A stretch of DNA of 64,000 nucleotides, taken from assembly GCF_933775445.1 (NCBI RefSeq), contig NC_065875.1, positions 27,155,555 through 27,219,554 on the forward strand, read 5' to 3'. Source of the stretch: Argentina anserina. Lineage: Eukaryota; Streptophyta; Magnoliopsida; Rosales; Rosaceae. Below, piece after piece: positions 14,173 to 27,065 of this stretch (the stretch's first letter is position 1; each line of letters starts with the position of its first letter). A model generated the notes under the pieces. That model had not been told where the DNA came from. It worked only from the letters and a program-made list of their open reading frames with translations, and did not search any database. A program made the translations under genes and the position numbers.

Positions 14173-15031
14173 TTTTCGATTTCGGAGAACAAAGAGCAGT
14201 GTAGTTTTTGTTTATACCTTCCATAACAGATGGGCTTTTTTATGTACAAATAAAGGCCGAAGGCCTGGGCTTTTGTTTTGGGCTTTTTCCCTTTCGACAG
14301 GTTTTTTTTTTGGGAAAACGTATTTTCCAGAAATTATCTTTGAAAAATCGTGTAAAATAATTGAGTTGAGATTTTTGAGTTTCGTTGATTCGAGAGGTGT
14401 TTAGAAATCATAATCTAAAAGTGTGGAAATTTTGGTTAGAAAATAGAAACATGAAATTTTAGCGAAAAAATCGTGTGCTTATCCACAAATTTGAGTGATT
14501 TTAATGATTTTGAGTGAAGATATCGAAGTGACAATTATTATGATGTTGGCTTCCAGGGGTCTATAAGATTGTTTTTGAATGATAACGTGAGAAAAAGCCA
14601 TCAAACTTGGCCACTGAAAGCTTATTTCAATAACCATTGTGATGTTTGTGAAGACTGGAGGTGTTTGATTGTGGCCTATACAAGATGAACAATAACTATA
14701 ATGCAATACAAAGGACATAGAAAAGAAAAATAATGAGGCAGGAGGTGAAATAGGTTGTACAAAATGCCAGCATTTTTAGTAGAGGCTAGGATATGAATCC
14801 TTGTATTTGTCCACATTTACTAAAATCTAGTGATCAAACCAAGCAAAATCCTCACACCAAAATTTTTCGGCTTTCTTTGGTAAATAACTCAGCTGCACTT
14901 TTTCACTGCACTAGTGATTAATTAGCGGAGGGCAAGGTGTTCATCTGAGCAGCAAGGAGCTGAACTTCTCCGATGGCCCAAGCAGGAGCGTATCAATCAA
15001 AACTCGCAACAAAACTGAAGAAGCTAAGTGA
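14173..15031. other. Intergenic region between THUMP start and SEC24 end
   Basis: This holds the promoter of the THUMP gene and the 3' end of SEC24, both on the - strand. It is AT-rich and no additional coding region is supported. Confidence 0.6.
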
Positions 15032-18000
15032 TCACATTTTCATTTGAATTTGCCGATGGATATGTATCAGGAACTCAACATATGAGAGGCCATTCAAGCT
15101 CTTGTCTTCGACGATATAGGAGAAGAAAAGCATCCCTGGGGAAAGAATGAAATAAATGCATCAACTGCTGACATCCAATACAAATTACTTTATGAGATCA
15201 GATGTTACACTGATCAGACAGAGTTACCCTCCTTTACTCTGATATCAGTTTAACAGTGATGACAAAACAAGAGGCACAAGCACGGTTCCTTGCATACATT
15301 AGGTGATTGAACATTATGCCGTTACCTTGCTCAGTTATATTCATCCAGTTGGTTCATATCTTCACATTTATTTCTAATTTAGTTATTTATTAATGCCCAA
15401 TAAACGAACTGACTGACACAATCTTAATAAAAAGGAACTATGATGCAACAAGAACGACCTGGGTACCGTTGAAAGTTGATAAATCAAATAGTCACCAAGA
15501 AGCAGATGTTGTATGTAAAAGCATTTTCTAAAAGACTGACCTGACGGATCTCCCTTCTTGCATAACTTCAAGCTGGAAGAAAACAATGAATATTAATTAA
15601 CTGCAATTCGTTGGGACATTATGTAATGAAAGAAAGTAAGACATATTTGTCTGATTTTTTCGTTCTGGTAAGAAAGTAAAGAGCAGCAGGTTGCCACGTC
15701 TAAGACCATGAAAATCCTTGCAGAATGAGGGCGACTACCACCTGGGTGATGGGTGGCCCCTAGTGATATAGAGAAGAAATAAAGTACCAGAAGTAAAGAG
15801 ATATAGATACATACCGGAGGTAGGAACATCTTTGGCGTCGTATCTCATTTATCAGATCATTTAGTTTCTTTGACAATGGATTGTCATGCTGCTGCAAGAC
15901 AAACTGCACAAAGAGAATTAGCCATTAGACCAAAATTTCCATATGATATAACTTGGAAATGAATATCGAAGCATACAACTCATTCTCATGTATAAAATGG
16001 TCTTGAAACCCATGTCAATCATCTTGTGTACATAGAAGATAGATCTTCAGTATGACATATTCAGATCCAGACATATACTGTATAGTTTATGCCTTTAATT
16101 TTTTTTCCTCCAATAGTACAATAATTAATCACAGTTATAATTCAAAATGATTAGCGATCACCAAACCTAGCTAAATCATAAGAATTATGTTCAGGTCTTC
16201 ATCAAGGAGTTCAACTCCTGGGATTTGTGAATTAAGGAAAGGTTCATGGCATTATCCAACAATAATGTATAGACACCACTATAAAATAATAACTTGTTAC
16301 ATTATTCATGAAATGTACCTGATTAGGAATTTCATCAACTGATGAAATTCCAAACAGCTTGTTCAAGATATCTGTATCAACAGAGTTCCCTACATAAATT
16401 AGGCAATCCTCTCCGTTCTCGAGAAGATAAATTCCCTCATCACTGATATGCTCACTAGAAAGTGGAATTGCAGGAGGACAGAGAGATGCATCATCCTGTC
16501 AATTGAGTGATTGACAAAAAATTACTAAAGCTGTTAAGACTTATGAGTATGATCTGGAAGCAAGTAGACGATGGGTGTCTGTGGTGTATATATAAAAAAG
16601 GTAACAATATTGGACTACTTCAGACCTTACAATTGAGGTTGTGGATTGCCAGCATCCGTGGATAAACAAGTGCTATTGCTAAAGCAGTGGAAATAGAGGA
16701 CACATAATTGATCCAAAAAGATCGGTCATCAATTTTTCCAGAAGATCGCAATCCTGTACTTTTTGTTAAAGCTGAGGAAAGAGGAGGTAAAGGAAACACA
16801 GTTATCAAAACATGAACGGACTTGTAAGAGACTGCTTAAATGTTAATCAAAGAGTTTGCTTAATATAGTCCAGGCATTGCAAAAGAACAAGATATGCCTC
16901 AAGAAAACAATTAAAAAAACAGAATGCCAAGGAAATGACCGAATGGATCCCTCAATTTTCAATTGAATCTCTGTAATTAACTTTTATTAGTAATCAGGTC
17001 TCAGAAGTTAGCTTTCTTCAACAATGATCCAGCAGCTCTAACACTTAGTTCTTTCAAATAACACCAGTTCGCAAAAAAAATTTGGCGAAAGAAGTCACAT
17101 CAGCTTTCATAAATCTGTTACATAAAACATGAAACCTGCAATAAACTATATAATATAAACTACGTGTAAGTATAAAGGAAGATACCAAGGATGTATAGAG
17201 GTAGAAGCTTCAGCGTTTCTGGAAGAATAAGCTGTCCACTTGATGTCACTGTAGCACAAAATTTACGATAAGAACAGAGAACGTTGATGCAACGGTCAGT
17301 CAATCGTTCACGGACTTGCAGGAGTGGGGTAGAAGGGATTTCATTAGCCGCTGCAATGAATAATGAGAAAATATACTATAAAGATCATGTCCCACCAAAA
17401 ACCATGATAAGAAGTACAATGACATTTAAGTGATAAATATAGGCACTTCTGCAGAGTCAGTGCACCACAAGTAAATAGTCATTCCAAACTCATGCTTTAG
17501 AAAAAAATTGATACAAGCAACTATGGATCTAAATACCTTGCTTCAAGATACAAGCAAACTGAGTATCCAAATCAGCTGTGCGGAAAAGATTATTAAGCAT
17601 ACTTGTGCATGGTAGGGCAAGAGTTAACACTCGAATCCTTCTTTGGCCGTACATAGTAGTGTACAGAAGCGCACACTGAACATTGGAACGAACAATAATG
17701 TTGAATAGTTGTTTATTTCATGAAAGTTTAATTAAAGTTCCAATTATTTCGCCTTCAAAATATATACCTGAAACACACATTCTGAGCCGTCCTGCAATTT
17801 GTCATCATGTTTTATGGTTACCATAATTGTTTTATCGGAGTCAATCTGCACAAGCAAGAAATAGTTATGGTTTCCTAGACCAGGTAATACAACAAAAAAT
17901 ATAAGGCTCATGTTACCATATGAAAAAAATAACATATAGATAATACAAATATAATTCAGACACACTAAGAGAAAGAAAAACACAAACCAGTAACTGAGAT

Positions 18001-21000
18001 TAAACAGTCAAGGAAAAAAAAGTGACTTAATTCATGTATAAACCTAGTCCCATAGTGGACAAAACTTAAAGACAATGCATTCTTTCAAAGCACTTAATGC
18101 ATTATGGTCACAAAAATGAATTTGCACTGGTGTTCAGAAGATATGACAAACCCCCGGTAGGTCAACGTCCGTAGGAATGCGCTTGCAGAAGTTCCCGTGA
18201 TACTCGTTAACTTGGAGACCCTTCAATAGGTTAACAAAGACAAAAGATACTCAGCAGAGTACGGAGCAAATTATAAGTATAGACTTCATTGTGACTATAA
18301 AGGTGAGGGTGAGAAAGTGTGCAAATTAATAAAAATTTACCTGGCTGCATCGCACACGCATCACTGCTTCAAAACCTAAAGGCCTTGTGATATTCCATCT
18401 AAGATCATTGTAGATCTTTGCAGGGTCGGTAACAGCAGAGAAAGGGTAATAATAATAGATCTGGAACAAATAGGAAAACCAGCAAAGTCAAACCCTGAAG
18501 CACGCCAAATTTACCTCTACAAAAATCATGGCTACCGCCACTTATTGAATTCCAAACCCTGGAATTAATGAGTAACCCCAATATCAAATAAACTGGAATG
18601 CAAGAACGGACATTTTATATACCTGTCCGCCAGTAATTCTTGGGATGACAGAGATCGAAGCTATGTCCATGTAAGTCTGTGTGGTGATAAAAATATCTAC
18701 ACAAACCTGTGATACATCAAGGCAAAAACAATTGGCCCAATAAATATCCTCATCAGCATCTACAAATATCAACAGAATCGTTAAAAACTTACCTGATACT
18801 CAGCAAGTTCCATTGCCATTGATTCTAATGTCTTATCGGCTGGTTGAAGTAATTTATGGGCCTCCTAAGTAACAAACATTCAGATAAGAACAATATCTGG
18901 AAAAATTTGTGCTTGTGAACGCGGAAGAGATATGATGAAGGAACAGTACAAAAAATGGAGATAGATAGATAGAACTAATGTTCTAACATTTCCAAGCTAC
19001 CGTCTGAAATTATATAACTATTTGGAATTTAGTACAACCACTACCAAAAACTAAAAGGTTCAACAAATAAAAGCTAAATATCCATACCTTCTCACCAGTA
19101 GAAGTATTAGTTCTTCCTTCAGCCTCTCTAGCAGAAAGGGCTCCAGTCCCAATAGATGGCAATACTGTAGACAGCATTGCCTAATTTATCAAAAAATGTT
19201 GAATGATCTATTGTCCAAACACTACTTAGGTCACAAGTGAAATAAGAAAATCCTTATGAAATGAACAAGATACATATGCTTTAGAAGTATTTGGATGAAG
19301 AGGATGTTGCAAAAAGTTTATAAATTCCCCTAAGGTTGATAAAATGCATGGTTGTAAGAGCATGTTCGTAAGACTACAAGACAAATATCTCTGAACTTGC
19401 CTGACTGAAATACCAAAAGTTTTCCTCCATTACTTTTCATTGCCAAGAATGCAGCCTGGAGAATAGAATGCAAAGGGTGAAAGCATTAGAAAAATGCATT
19501 AAGTAATTAATCCATAGCAAGAACTCCAATTTTACATTTTTGCTGTCTCACACCAGTTTTAGCTGACTAAGATCAGAAGCAGGAGAATATGGGTAATGTT
19601 ATGTACCTTGACTGCAGCCCCGAAGGCTGAGTCAGCTGTTTTGTTCGTTTGAAACATGGTAGGGATGCTATCAAGTAGGAGATCTAAATGCTGACGGCAC
19701 TGTATCACATAATAAATAACTGAGAAATCAATTGTAAGATATTTGGATGTATGTCAAAACATGAGAGCCTTTGATCCAGGATGGCAAACATATTACATAT
19801 ATCCTAAAATTTGAAGCTTACCTCAGAAAGCTGAACAATTACATCAGTCTCCAGAGGAGTATAAACATCTTGTATATCAGGAACAATGAGCATCAATGGC
19901 TACAGAACATATTAAAGAAAAGAAAATTTCAGAAAGCAACATTTTAGATATGTGCATGAGTGACAAAATTTATTCTGATATGGTACAGTAACTGTAACAA
20001 CACCATATATTATACCTGTTGTAATGCACGTTTCAAATTATAAAAGTGAATTGTACAGTCAAATGTTGCAATTCCCACCTTTGTCCGAGGACCTTCCTGT
20101 AATAAAAGAATTATCAATTACATCAGAGGCTAAATAACCCCCCACCCAAGAATGTGGTTGTAAGAACCTTTATATAGAGAGATGCTGACTGATGAGAGAG
20201 GAGTATAATAGATCTAAAAATAAAAAAGCAGCAACATTAAAGTCACAAGTATACTCTATAAGACATAATTCCGCACTCCTTTATTAGGCATGAAACTTAC
20301 AGGAAGATCTGAAATAACTTGACTAATTGCAGTGCATGCAGCGGCAGTTGCTCCAGTTTGTATGGCGTTCATGGATACATCAACAAGGAAGAAATACACA
20401 GCCAGCATTGGATCGCGCACCTAGAACATAATAAATAAGTAACACTGCTGGTAACATTAATACAATAAACCACTAAGCCAATTAAAAGCAATAAGACATC
20501 ACAGGGAAATAATTGCCAGTCGGCCACCTTGAAACTTAGACAACAAAACCAGATTACAGACAAAGAAAAACAATAGGCAGTTGGCGATGCATTCTCAGGA
20601 CAGCATGATCTAAACCTGAAAAATCCTGTCAGAAAACTAACCATGTATTCTTTTGGAGCAACAAATTCCACCATTCCTCTACAAAGTTCAGGTCTATCAT
20701 CAGCATCTCTACGCCTACCATCTGGACCAAGATTGCAGTGGTAGTCACGGGGAGTCTCATCAGTGAACCCTGTAAACCAATTCATGATGCAATAAACAGT
20801 CAAGTCCACATGCTATCAATGACAATAAAAGACTATTTATTTGTTTAGACGAAACCATTCTGGATGCCATTAAGCTGTAGTTATTCAGATGACTACATGA
20901 CTTTCAGCATACCCTATACAAAAAAAATCCATATTTCGAAAACAAATGTAATAAAAATTGTACCAAGTTAATTACCACACAAGTTGTACATATATGTACT

Positions 21001-22987
21001 TCTGAAAATGTGTGCGTGTGAGCGCGCTACAAGGTATATAACAAATAAGGACAACAATAAAACTTACCACACAAGTTGCAGATGAACTGCCTTCCCTGAT
21101 CAATGAACTTCATGAAAGGATTAACATAGCCTTTGCAACGTGAACAACGAAGAGGACCACTTTCACCTAAATCAACAACCTACAACAAGAAAAAATTTAT
21201 CAAGTAAGAAAACTAAATATGTAATCCAAATGCTAGCAAAGATGGAGTAATTCCAAAAGTTGGATCATCCTTCAGAATCATGACCCCCTGACAAACAGGC
21301 AACTAAGCTTACATCCACCATGATCCAGTGTCACAGAAAAGTATATCTATATAATGTTAATGCATTACTTGTACGGGCTCTTCAGAAGGATGAGGAAGGG
21401 CCAAGGGTTGGACCAACAGAGCCAACTGCATCCCTGATGTTGTCAAGAGATCAGAGGTGCATGGTATCTGTTAAAACAGAATGCAAACAAGTAAACAAAA
21501 TTAAGTTCAAATAATGAACTTTTCAGAGATCAAACTGGACTCAACAAACGAATAACAAATTATTATTTTTGTTAGTAATTTCTATATACCTGATTGATAG
21601 TGCACCTCATATTACGTGGACTGCAGTTTCCAGTGTCTCTGACAATGTAATCGCTTGTAGCAGGCTTAAAAAATGAAATTACATTAGCAAGAAGTGACTA
21701 ATTACTTGACAAGATAACAGCACACACATACAAAATAATGAAAATATTCAAATATTGAAGAAGAAGAAAATGAAGTGCCGAAGACTATAACTAAATTTGA
21801 GAAATCACAAATCAAATCAGAAATACCGGAGGAGGGTTGGCCTGATTGCCTTGCCAAGTTTCATGCAGAACCACAGAGGAATCTGGAGCGGGTCGGGGAA
21901 TTTGATTAGGATCAATCTTTGACGGACCTGCCACTGGGGCTCCAGTTTGACCCACAGCATGCGATATGGCAGTCATAGACTGATTTGGCAAGGGTGGTGG
22001 CACTCCAAACATTCCAGGTGCTTGCTGAGATTGGGAAATCGGCGGAGGCGGAGGCCCCTAAAGCAATTCAAAAAATGTTCAATCAAATTACGTGTGAAAA
22101 TTGAAGAAATACACACATTCTATGATTCATAAGCATTACCTTCTTGTAAAGAGCATTTCACGACTAAGCTATTAATTGAAGAGCTACTACACATTGAACA
22201 CATTTCAACTCTCAAATAATGAAAATCTACAATATTTGGCAACCAAATAAGAGTAAGAATCTCCGAAACTTACTTGATTGGGCTGCATTGACCAAGGTTG
22301 CGAAACTGGAGGAGGTTGGGGTGTTCCTGCAAACGGTGACCGCTGCTGGAGTTGCACCGGAGGACTAGGACTAGCAGCACTAGGAGGTGAACCTCCCAAA
22401 AGAGCATGCATTGTTTGCGGCTGCGGTGGCGCCCGAGGTGCTGCCATTCCTGTTGGAGCTCCCAGAGGCGGCGGCGGAGGCGGTTGTGATGCAATCCCAG
22501 CCGGAGGAGGAAACCGTGGCAAACCTCCCTGCGGAAAATTCCGGGGACCATTATTCATCACAGAACCTAGTGGAGGAGGCCCAACCGGACCGGTACTCAT
22601 CGGAGGAGGCGCCATGCCGCCGGGACGGCCACCTGGCGGCGGCGGAGGCGGTGCCATTTGGCGGTTCGGCGGGAAATTACCGGCAGGAGGAGGATGAGGA
22701 GGTCTGTAGCCAAGTGGAGGAGGTTGACTTTGACCGACAGGCGGGCCGGGAGGAAATGAAGGCGGTCCAGGTCGTACCGGAGGAGGAGGAGGGCCGGGCC
22801 TAGAAAATGGCGCCGTAAACGGCGTCGTTGAAGGTCTAGGGGGATTCATAGGCATCGACGGCGGCGGCGGGCGATTCAGATTCAAATTTTGCATGTTATC
22901 AGATAAGGATTGAGGATTGGGGTTGTAATTAGGGTTTGGTGGAGGATTACCGGGTCTAGCTGGCCCGGGAGGCACCGGAGTGGACAT
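15032..22987 (-). CDS. SEC24: SEC24-like COPII cargo-binding coat subunit
   Basis: This is a predicted 1045-aa protein that acts at ER exit sites. It pairs with SEC23 in the inner COPII coat and selects cargo for ER-to-Golgi transport. The 24 exons on the complement are 22987-22274, 22057-21827, 21664-21590, 21467-21369, 21179-21068, 20769-20642, 20420-20301, 20096-20016, 19899-19822, 19699-19607, 19455-19401, 19164-19088, 18864-18793, 18706-18623, 18460-18341, 18220-18152, 17845-17768, 17675-17537, 17350-17186, 16771-16626, 16495-16319, 15903-15815, 15572-15541 and 15135-15032. Residues 1 to about 330 are a Pro/Gly/Asn-rich disordered tail. A four-cysteine zinc finger (C385, C388, C407, C410) follows, then the trunk domain from about residue 454 (VYFFLVDVSMNAIQTG). 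The C-terminus is gelsolin-like. Overall it is closest to the At3g44340/At4g32640 clade rather than At3g07100. Intron 11 starts with GC, not GT. Confidence 0.95.
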
Positions 22988-24253
22988 TGATCCCGATAAA
23001 AAAATCGATGAAATTTAACTCTTGTTTTGTTGGTCTCAGTATAAATTTGGCATCATATTCAATCCGATCTAGAAATGAACCGGAAAAAGTTGAGGATTCA
23101 GTGAATTGAACTGGAAATTGGGATGTTGTGAGGTGATGAGAAAAGACGAAAAGAACCTTGGATCGCAGAAGCACTGAGAGTGTGATTGAGCTGGTGAGTC
23201 ACGAAGATCGAAGATGATGAATTGATCAAAAACAGTTAGGAGCAGAGTGGCCGGTAACGATAATCGACTCTGACGAAAACCGAATCACCGCGCGAAAGTT
23301 ACGGCTTATTTCCCTCGCTCTCGACTGCAACTGCAAATACTAACGGCCGTTTCACCCCGTTAATGTCATCAAAGTATTTACGGTTTATATTTGCTTCGGA
23401 ATTTATATTCCAAATAGGGGTGTTGTTTTTTAAGATTTTGTGAATCAAATTCGGCTTTGTAAGATTTTGTATCTGACACCACTCAATCACTTTGTAAGAT
23501 TAGTAACACTCGATTAGTTGGTATACAAATCAAGATCCACCAAAATGGTTTGGGTGTAATGACTGTATCCCAACAAAACCAGATTAAATCATTCCACAAT
23601 TTCATGAATTCAATACACACAATGTGTATTTGAACGATGATGACTCTCCACCACAATTACAAGAACTAGTATTCGCGAGCGGAATGGCCGTACTCACGCG
23701 TGTGCCTGATAATCTTCACTCTTTTAAAATGACTTGATTCTCCTGTGTTTGGATTTAGAGTGTATAATTTACCATTATGTCCATTCAATAATAGATAAAG
23801 AGAAATAAAGTTTAATAAACTTTGGAAAATTTAAGAATTTTAATAATTTAACTGGTCAACATGTCAATTCTCATTCTTATTTTATTAATAGAAGATTTAA
23901 ATACCTCTTTAAATTACAGACGATATTGTGGGAGGTAACGAGAGTTCCATACTTCCATGTCAGGTAGATTGACCAACTTTATGCGTTAAATAATCGGAAA
24001 TAAATTTGTCACTCACCTCTATTATGTTCACCTTATGTCCACTACCCTAAGTAAATTTATAACCATAGTATTATAAAATACACTTGATAATTACTTAAAG
24101 TGTGGGGCATGGGGGCTTGACAACAAATTTGTTTCCTAAATAATCGGTGATATATAAAAAATACGATAGCAGCTAATAAGAGGAAAATATAGTTACCTTG
24201 GGCCTCTCTTTACGGTCCTTCAGTCACTCACTTCAGTGTCAGAGATAGAAACC
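22988..24253. other. Divergent intergenic region, SEC24 and GT77
   Basis: SEC24 (-) and the transferase (+) are transcribed away from this 1.3-kb region. The part near 22988-23250 is the likely SEC24 leader. The rest is AT-rich. A 10-bp motif AAATAATCGG occurs twice, near 23988 and 24138, in direct orientation. No gene is supported. Confidence 0.55.
24151..24158 (+). promoter_or_regulatory. Putative TATA box of the GT77 gene
   Basis: TATATAAA lies 103 bp before the upstream ATG at 24254 and 134 bp before the main start codon. If transcription starts about 30 bp downstream, the upstream ORF lies within the transcript. This is motif-based inference. Confidence 0.4.
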
Positions 24254-24331
24254 ATGCCAGATTCCCAAACCGTGACCGTCTTTGATGCGTTCACACCGGC
24301 GCCGACTACCGGCGGCTCCAGTCAAGCGTGA
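24254..24331 (+). promoter_or_regulatory. Upstream ORF overlapping the GT77 start
   Basis: A 25-codon ORF starts at 24254 with an A at position -3, a good context. It runs in another frame across the main start codon at 24285 and stops at 24331. The main ATG has a T at -3, a poor context. The next in-frame Met (residue 23) is at 24351, only 20 nt after the upstream stop. The pattern suggests leaky scanning or reinitiation, with a possible shorter protein beginning just before the membrane anchor. Whether the transcript includes 24254 is not known. Confidence 0.5.
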
Positions 24332-26346
24332 TTTCCGCAGAGACGCCCACATGTTGCCGGAATCCGTTGCGTTCGTCCGGCGGTTCCTCTTCTTCCTCGC
24401 CGTCTTCCTCTGTTGCTTGCTCCTCTACCGAGACTCCGACGCCCTCCGCTTTCTCCACCGCTTCTCTCCTTATCCCTCTCCTTCCTTCACCGCCTTTTAT
24501 TCCCCGCCGGTGAGTCCCTAACTGTTTCCACTCCGATTTCTAATTCTACCTTTGATTGTATGCACATTGTAATTTCAAGAATCGCTCTTTATTTTCTGAA
24601 TTTTGGTTCAAACTGTTTCAATTTAAGCAATGTAGGTGCAAATTAGCTTTAATTTCATAGATTTATATCCATTGTATGTGTAGTTATATGAGGAACATTG
24701 TGCGTTGTGTTGTGATTTTTTATCTTCATTTCGGTACGAAATTCATGAGGTTGTGTACAAATGTGTGTGCAAATTAGGTCAATGCTGCATAGTTTGATGG
24801 AAACTTGTGTGTGTGTAGGTTGGTGAGGAACGTGGGATCGAAGAGGTTCTGATGGATGCTGCAATGGAAGACAACACGGTGATCTTGACGACGTTGAATG
24901 AAGCATGGGCAGCTCCGAATTCGATTATTGATCTTTTCCTTGAGAGCTTTAGGATTGGAGTTGGCACTCGTAGGCTCTTGAATCATTTGGTTATCATTGC
25001 CTTGGATCAAAAGGCATACCGGCGTTGTTTGCAGATACATACTCATTGCTTTGCTCTTCACACTGAGGGAGTAGATTTTCGTGAGGAGGCGTACTTCATG
25101 ACCCCTAAATACTTGAAGATGATGTGGGCTAGGATTGATTTTCTCCGCTCTGTTCTTGAGATGGGGTTCAATTTTGTTTTCACGGTAATCTCTTCTGCAT
25201 CCTGTTGATTTAATCAATTATTGGATCATTTGTGCATGAATCTGTTTGATACGAATTAGATTTCAGACTCAATCACCCTCTGTATTTAGCTTTGTGGAAC
25301 AGAATTACTTATTGCATTGTATCTCATGTGCATGTGTGACTGAAATATATATAGGCCTCTGTCTTTTCATGTCAAGTAGTAAGCTTCTCACCGTTGTTTG
25401 GCATCAATGTGAATTCTATCTTTAATCAATGCAACCCAAAAAGTATGTAATGAGGATGAGTTTCTATGTTTCAAATGAGAAACTTTTTGGAGTTGAATTA
25501 CATGCTTCATTAGTTCACGTGCTGATCTCATTACAAGAATCAAATATTGAATGCAAAAGTATTCCCTTTCAGTTCTGGTTTTCGATATACTTGGTTTCCC
25601 TTTTTCTTTTATTCAATGCCTTCATGCTTGGTCTTTGCTCCTCCAGGATGCTGATATTATGTGGTTCAGGGATCCGTTTCCGCGGTTTTATTCCGAGGCA
25701 GATTTTCAGATTGCATGTGATCATTTCTTGGGCAGCTCCGATGATTTGCAGAATAAACCTAATGGAGGGTTTAACTATGTGAAGTCTAATAACAGGTCAA
25801 TAGAATTCTACAAACATTGGTATGCTTCCCGTGAAACCTTCCCTGGACTCCATGATCAGGATGTTCTCAATATGATCAAGTTTGATAACTCCACCTTGAA
25901 TATTGGATTGAGAATGAAGTTCCTCGACACTGCATTCTTTGGTGGATTTTGTGAACCTAGTAGAGATTTAAATGAAGTTTGCACAATGCATGCGAATTGT
26001 TGTTTTGGCCTTGACAGCAAGCTTCACGACCTTACAATATTGGTTCAGGACTGGAAAGAATTTTCATCCCTGCCACCAAGATTGAAGAGAGCTTTCATAT
26101 TTCCATGGGCGGTTCCACAGAATTGCAGGTAAGACAAGTTAAATTTCTAGTTGGATGCCTTCATCTTTTAGAAAACTTGAATCCTTTATAGCATTATACA
26201 AAGATTTGAACATAGTTTTTAATTTGCTTTTTTTTTTGTTTCATTCCAGTCTTGATTCTCTCCGTCACTATGATGCACCAGAGAGTGACACTCAACCTGG
26301 TTTGGAAGAACCGGAGAGTGACACTGAAGAGAGTTCGGTAGCGTGA
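24285..26346 (+). CDS. GT77-type nucleotide-diphospho-sugar transferase
   Basis: This is a predicted 389-aa Golgi type II membrane protein. Exons are 24285-24509, 24819-25184, 25647-26128 and 26250-26346, all GT-AG and in frame. A short basic N-terminus is followed by a signal anchor at about residues 33-48 (FLFFLAVFLCCLLLY) and a Pro/Ser stem. The catalytic region resembles the plant PF03407 (GT77-like) family. The metal and sugar-nucleotide DxD motif is D198-A-D200 within DADIMWFRDP at the start of exon 3. HDQDVLNMI and a cysteine-rich stretch near the C-terminus (FCEPSRDLNEVCTMHANCC) also fit the family. The relatives At2g02061, At4g15970 and At1g28710 are annotated only by domain, so the acceptor substrate is unknown, though related GT77 enzymes arabinosylate or xylosylate wall polymers. 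The last exon encodes an acidic tail with PESDT twice. The start is uncertain between 24285 and 24351 because of the overlapping upstream ORF. Confidence 0.9.
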
Positions 26347-27065
26347 ATTGAGGCATAAATAGATTTTGAAGCTACTCCACAGGTGGTTTCCAGTTTCGAA
26401 TCCCTGGACCTCCATATTTTGGCAGGTCTTCAATTATCAGAAGATTTGAAAGGTGTTTCAAAAAGTTGGAAAAAGGAAAGAATTGATCGCAAACCATGCA
26501 TTCGTTGGGGCGTGGTAAAGTTTAGTGAGTACAGGAAAGCTGCTATTTGAGAGTAAGAACCATTTAGACTCCAGACTAGCCCTGTACAAGAAATCTACTA
26601 TTGGTCGCTAATCATTGATCTAGTGGATCTCGAAGGTTTAGTTGTAGCAGTAGTATGTTCAGCATGGCCTAGGTATCAAAACTTCTTAACGGTCAATAAA
26701 TAACAAGTTGCTCCACATTTGTAAACACATGCGGCTCATTCTTTATCTTCTCAATCTATATATTCTTGCGGTAAGGCCAACACATAAGCCTCCTGCATCT
26801 GGTCTTTGATGGTAAGCTGGGGATAGAGTTTCAAGTTTCAAGGGGCTACCTTGTAGCTTACATCAGACCAAAACAAATGGCTGGTACTTGCAGCAGGGAA
26901 AGAAAATAGAAATGCGAATTCACTTCCCCTTCAAGTCAATTTACAAGATAATTACAAGTACACTGTTTAGCCAAAAACAAGCTGGTAAAGTAGCCAGGGA
27001 AACGACCAAATGCCGATAATTCACTTCCCCTTGGGCGATTTACAAGATAATTACAAACAGACTCT
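26347..27065. other. Convergent intergenic region, GT77 and ARC3
   Basis: This holds the 3' ends of the transferase gene (+) and ARC3 (-), and no further coding sequence is supported. A short direct repeat (TTCACTTCCCCTT near 26920 and 27020, each followed by a match to ACAAGATAATTACAA) suggests a local duplication of about 100 bp in the shared tail region. Confidence 0.55.

Noticed and set aside
22278..22803. Gly/Arg-rich ORFs on the + strand antisense to SEC24
   Set aside because: They are mirror images of the GC-rich, Pro-rich codons of SEC24 exon 1 and have no homology of their own.
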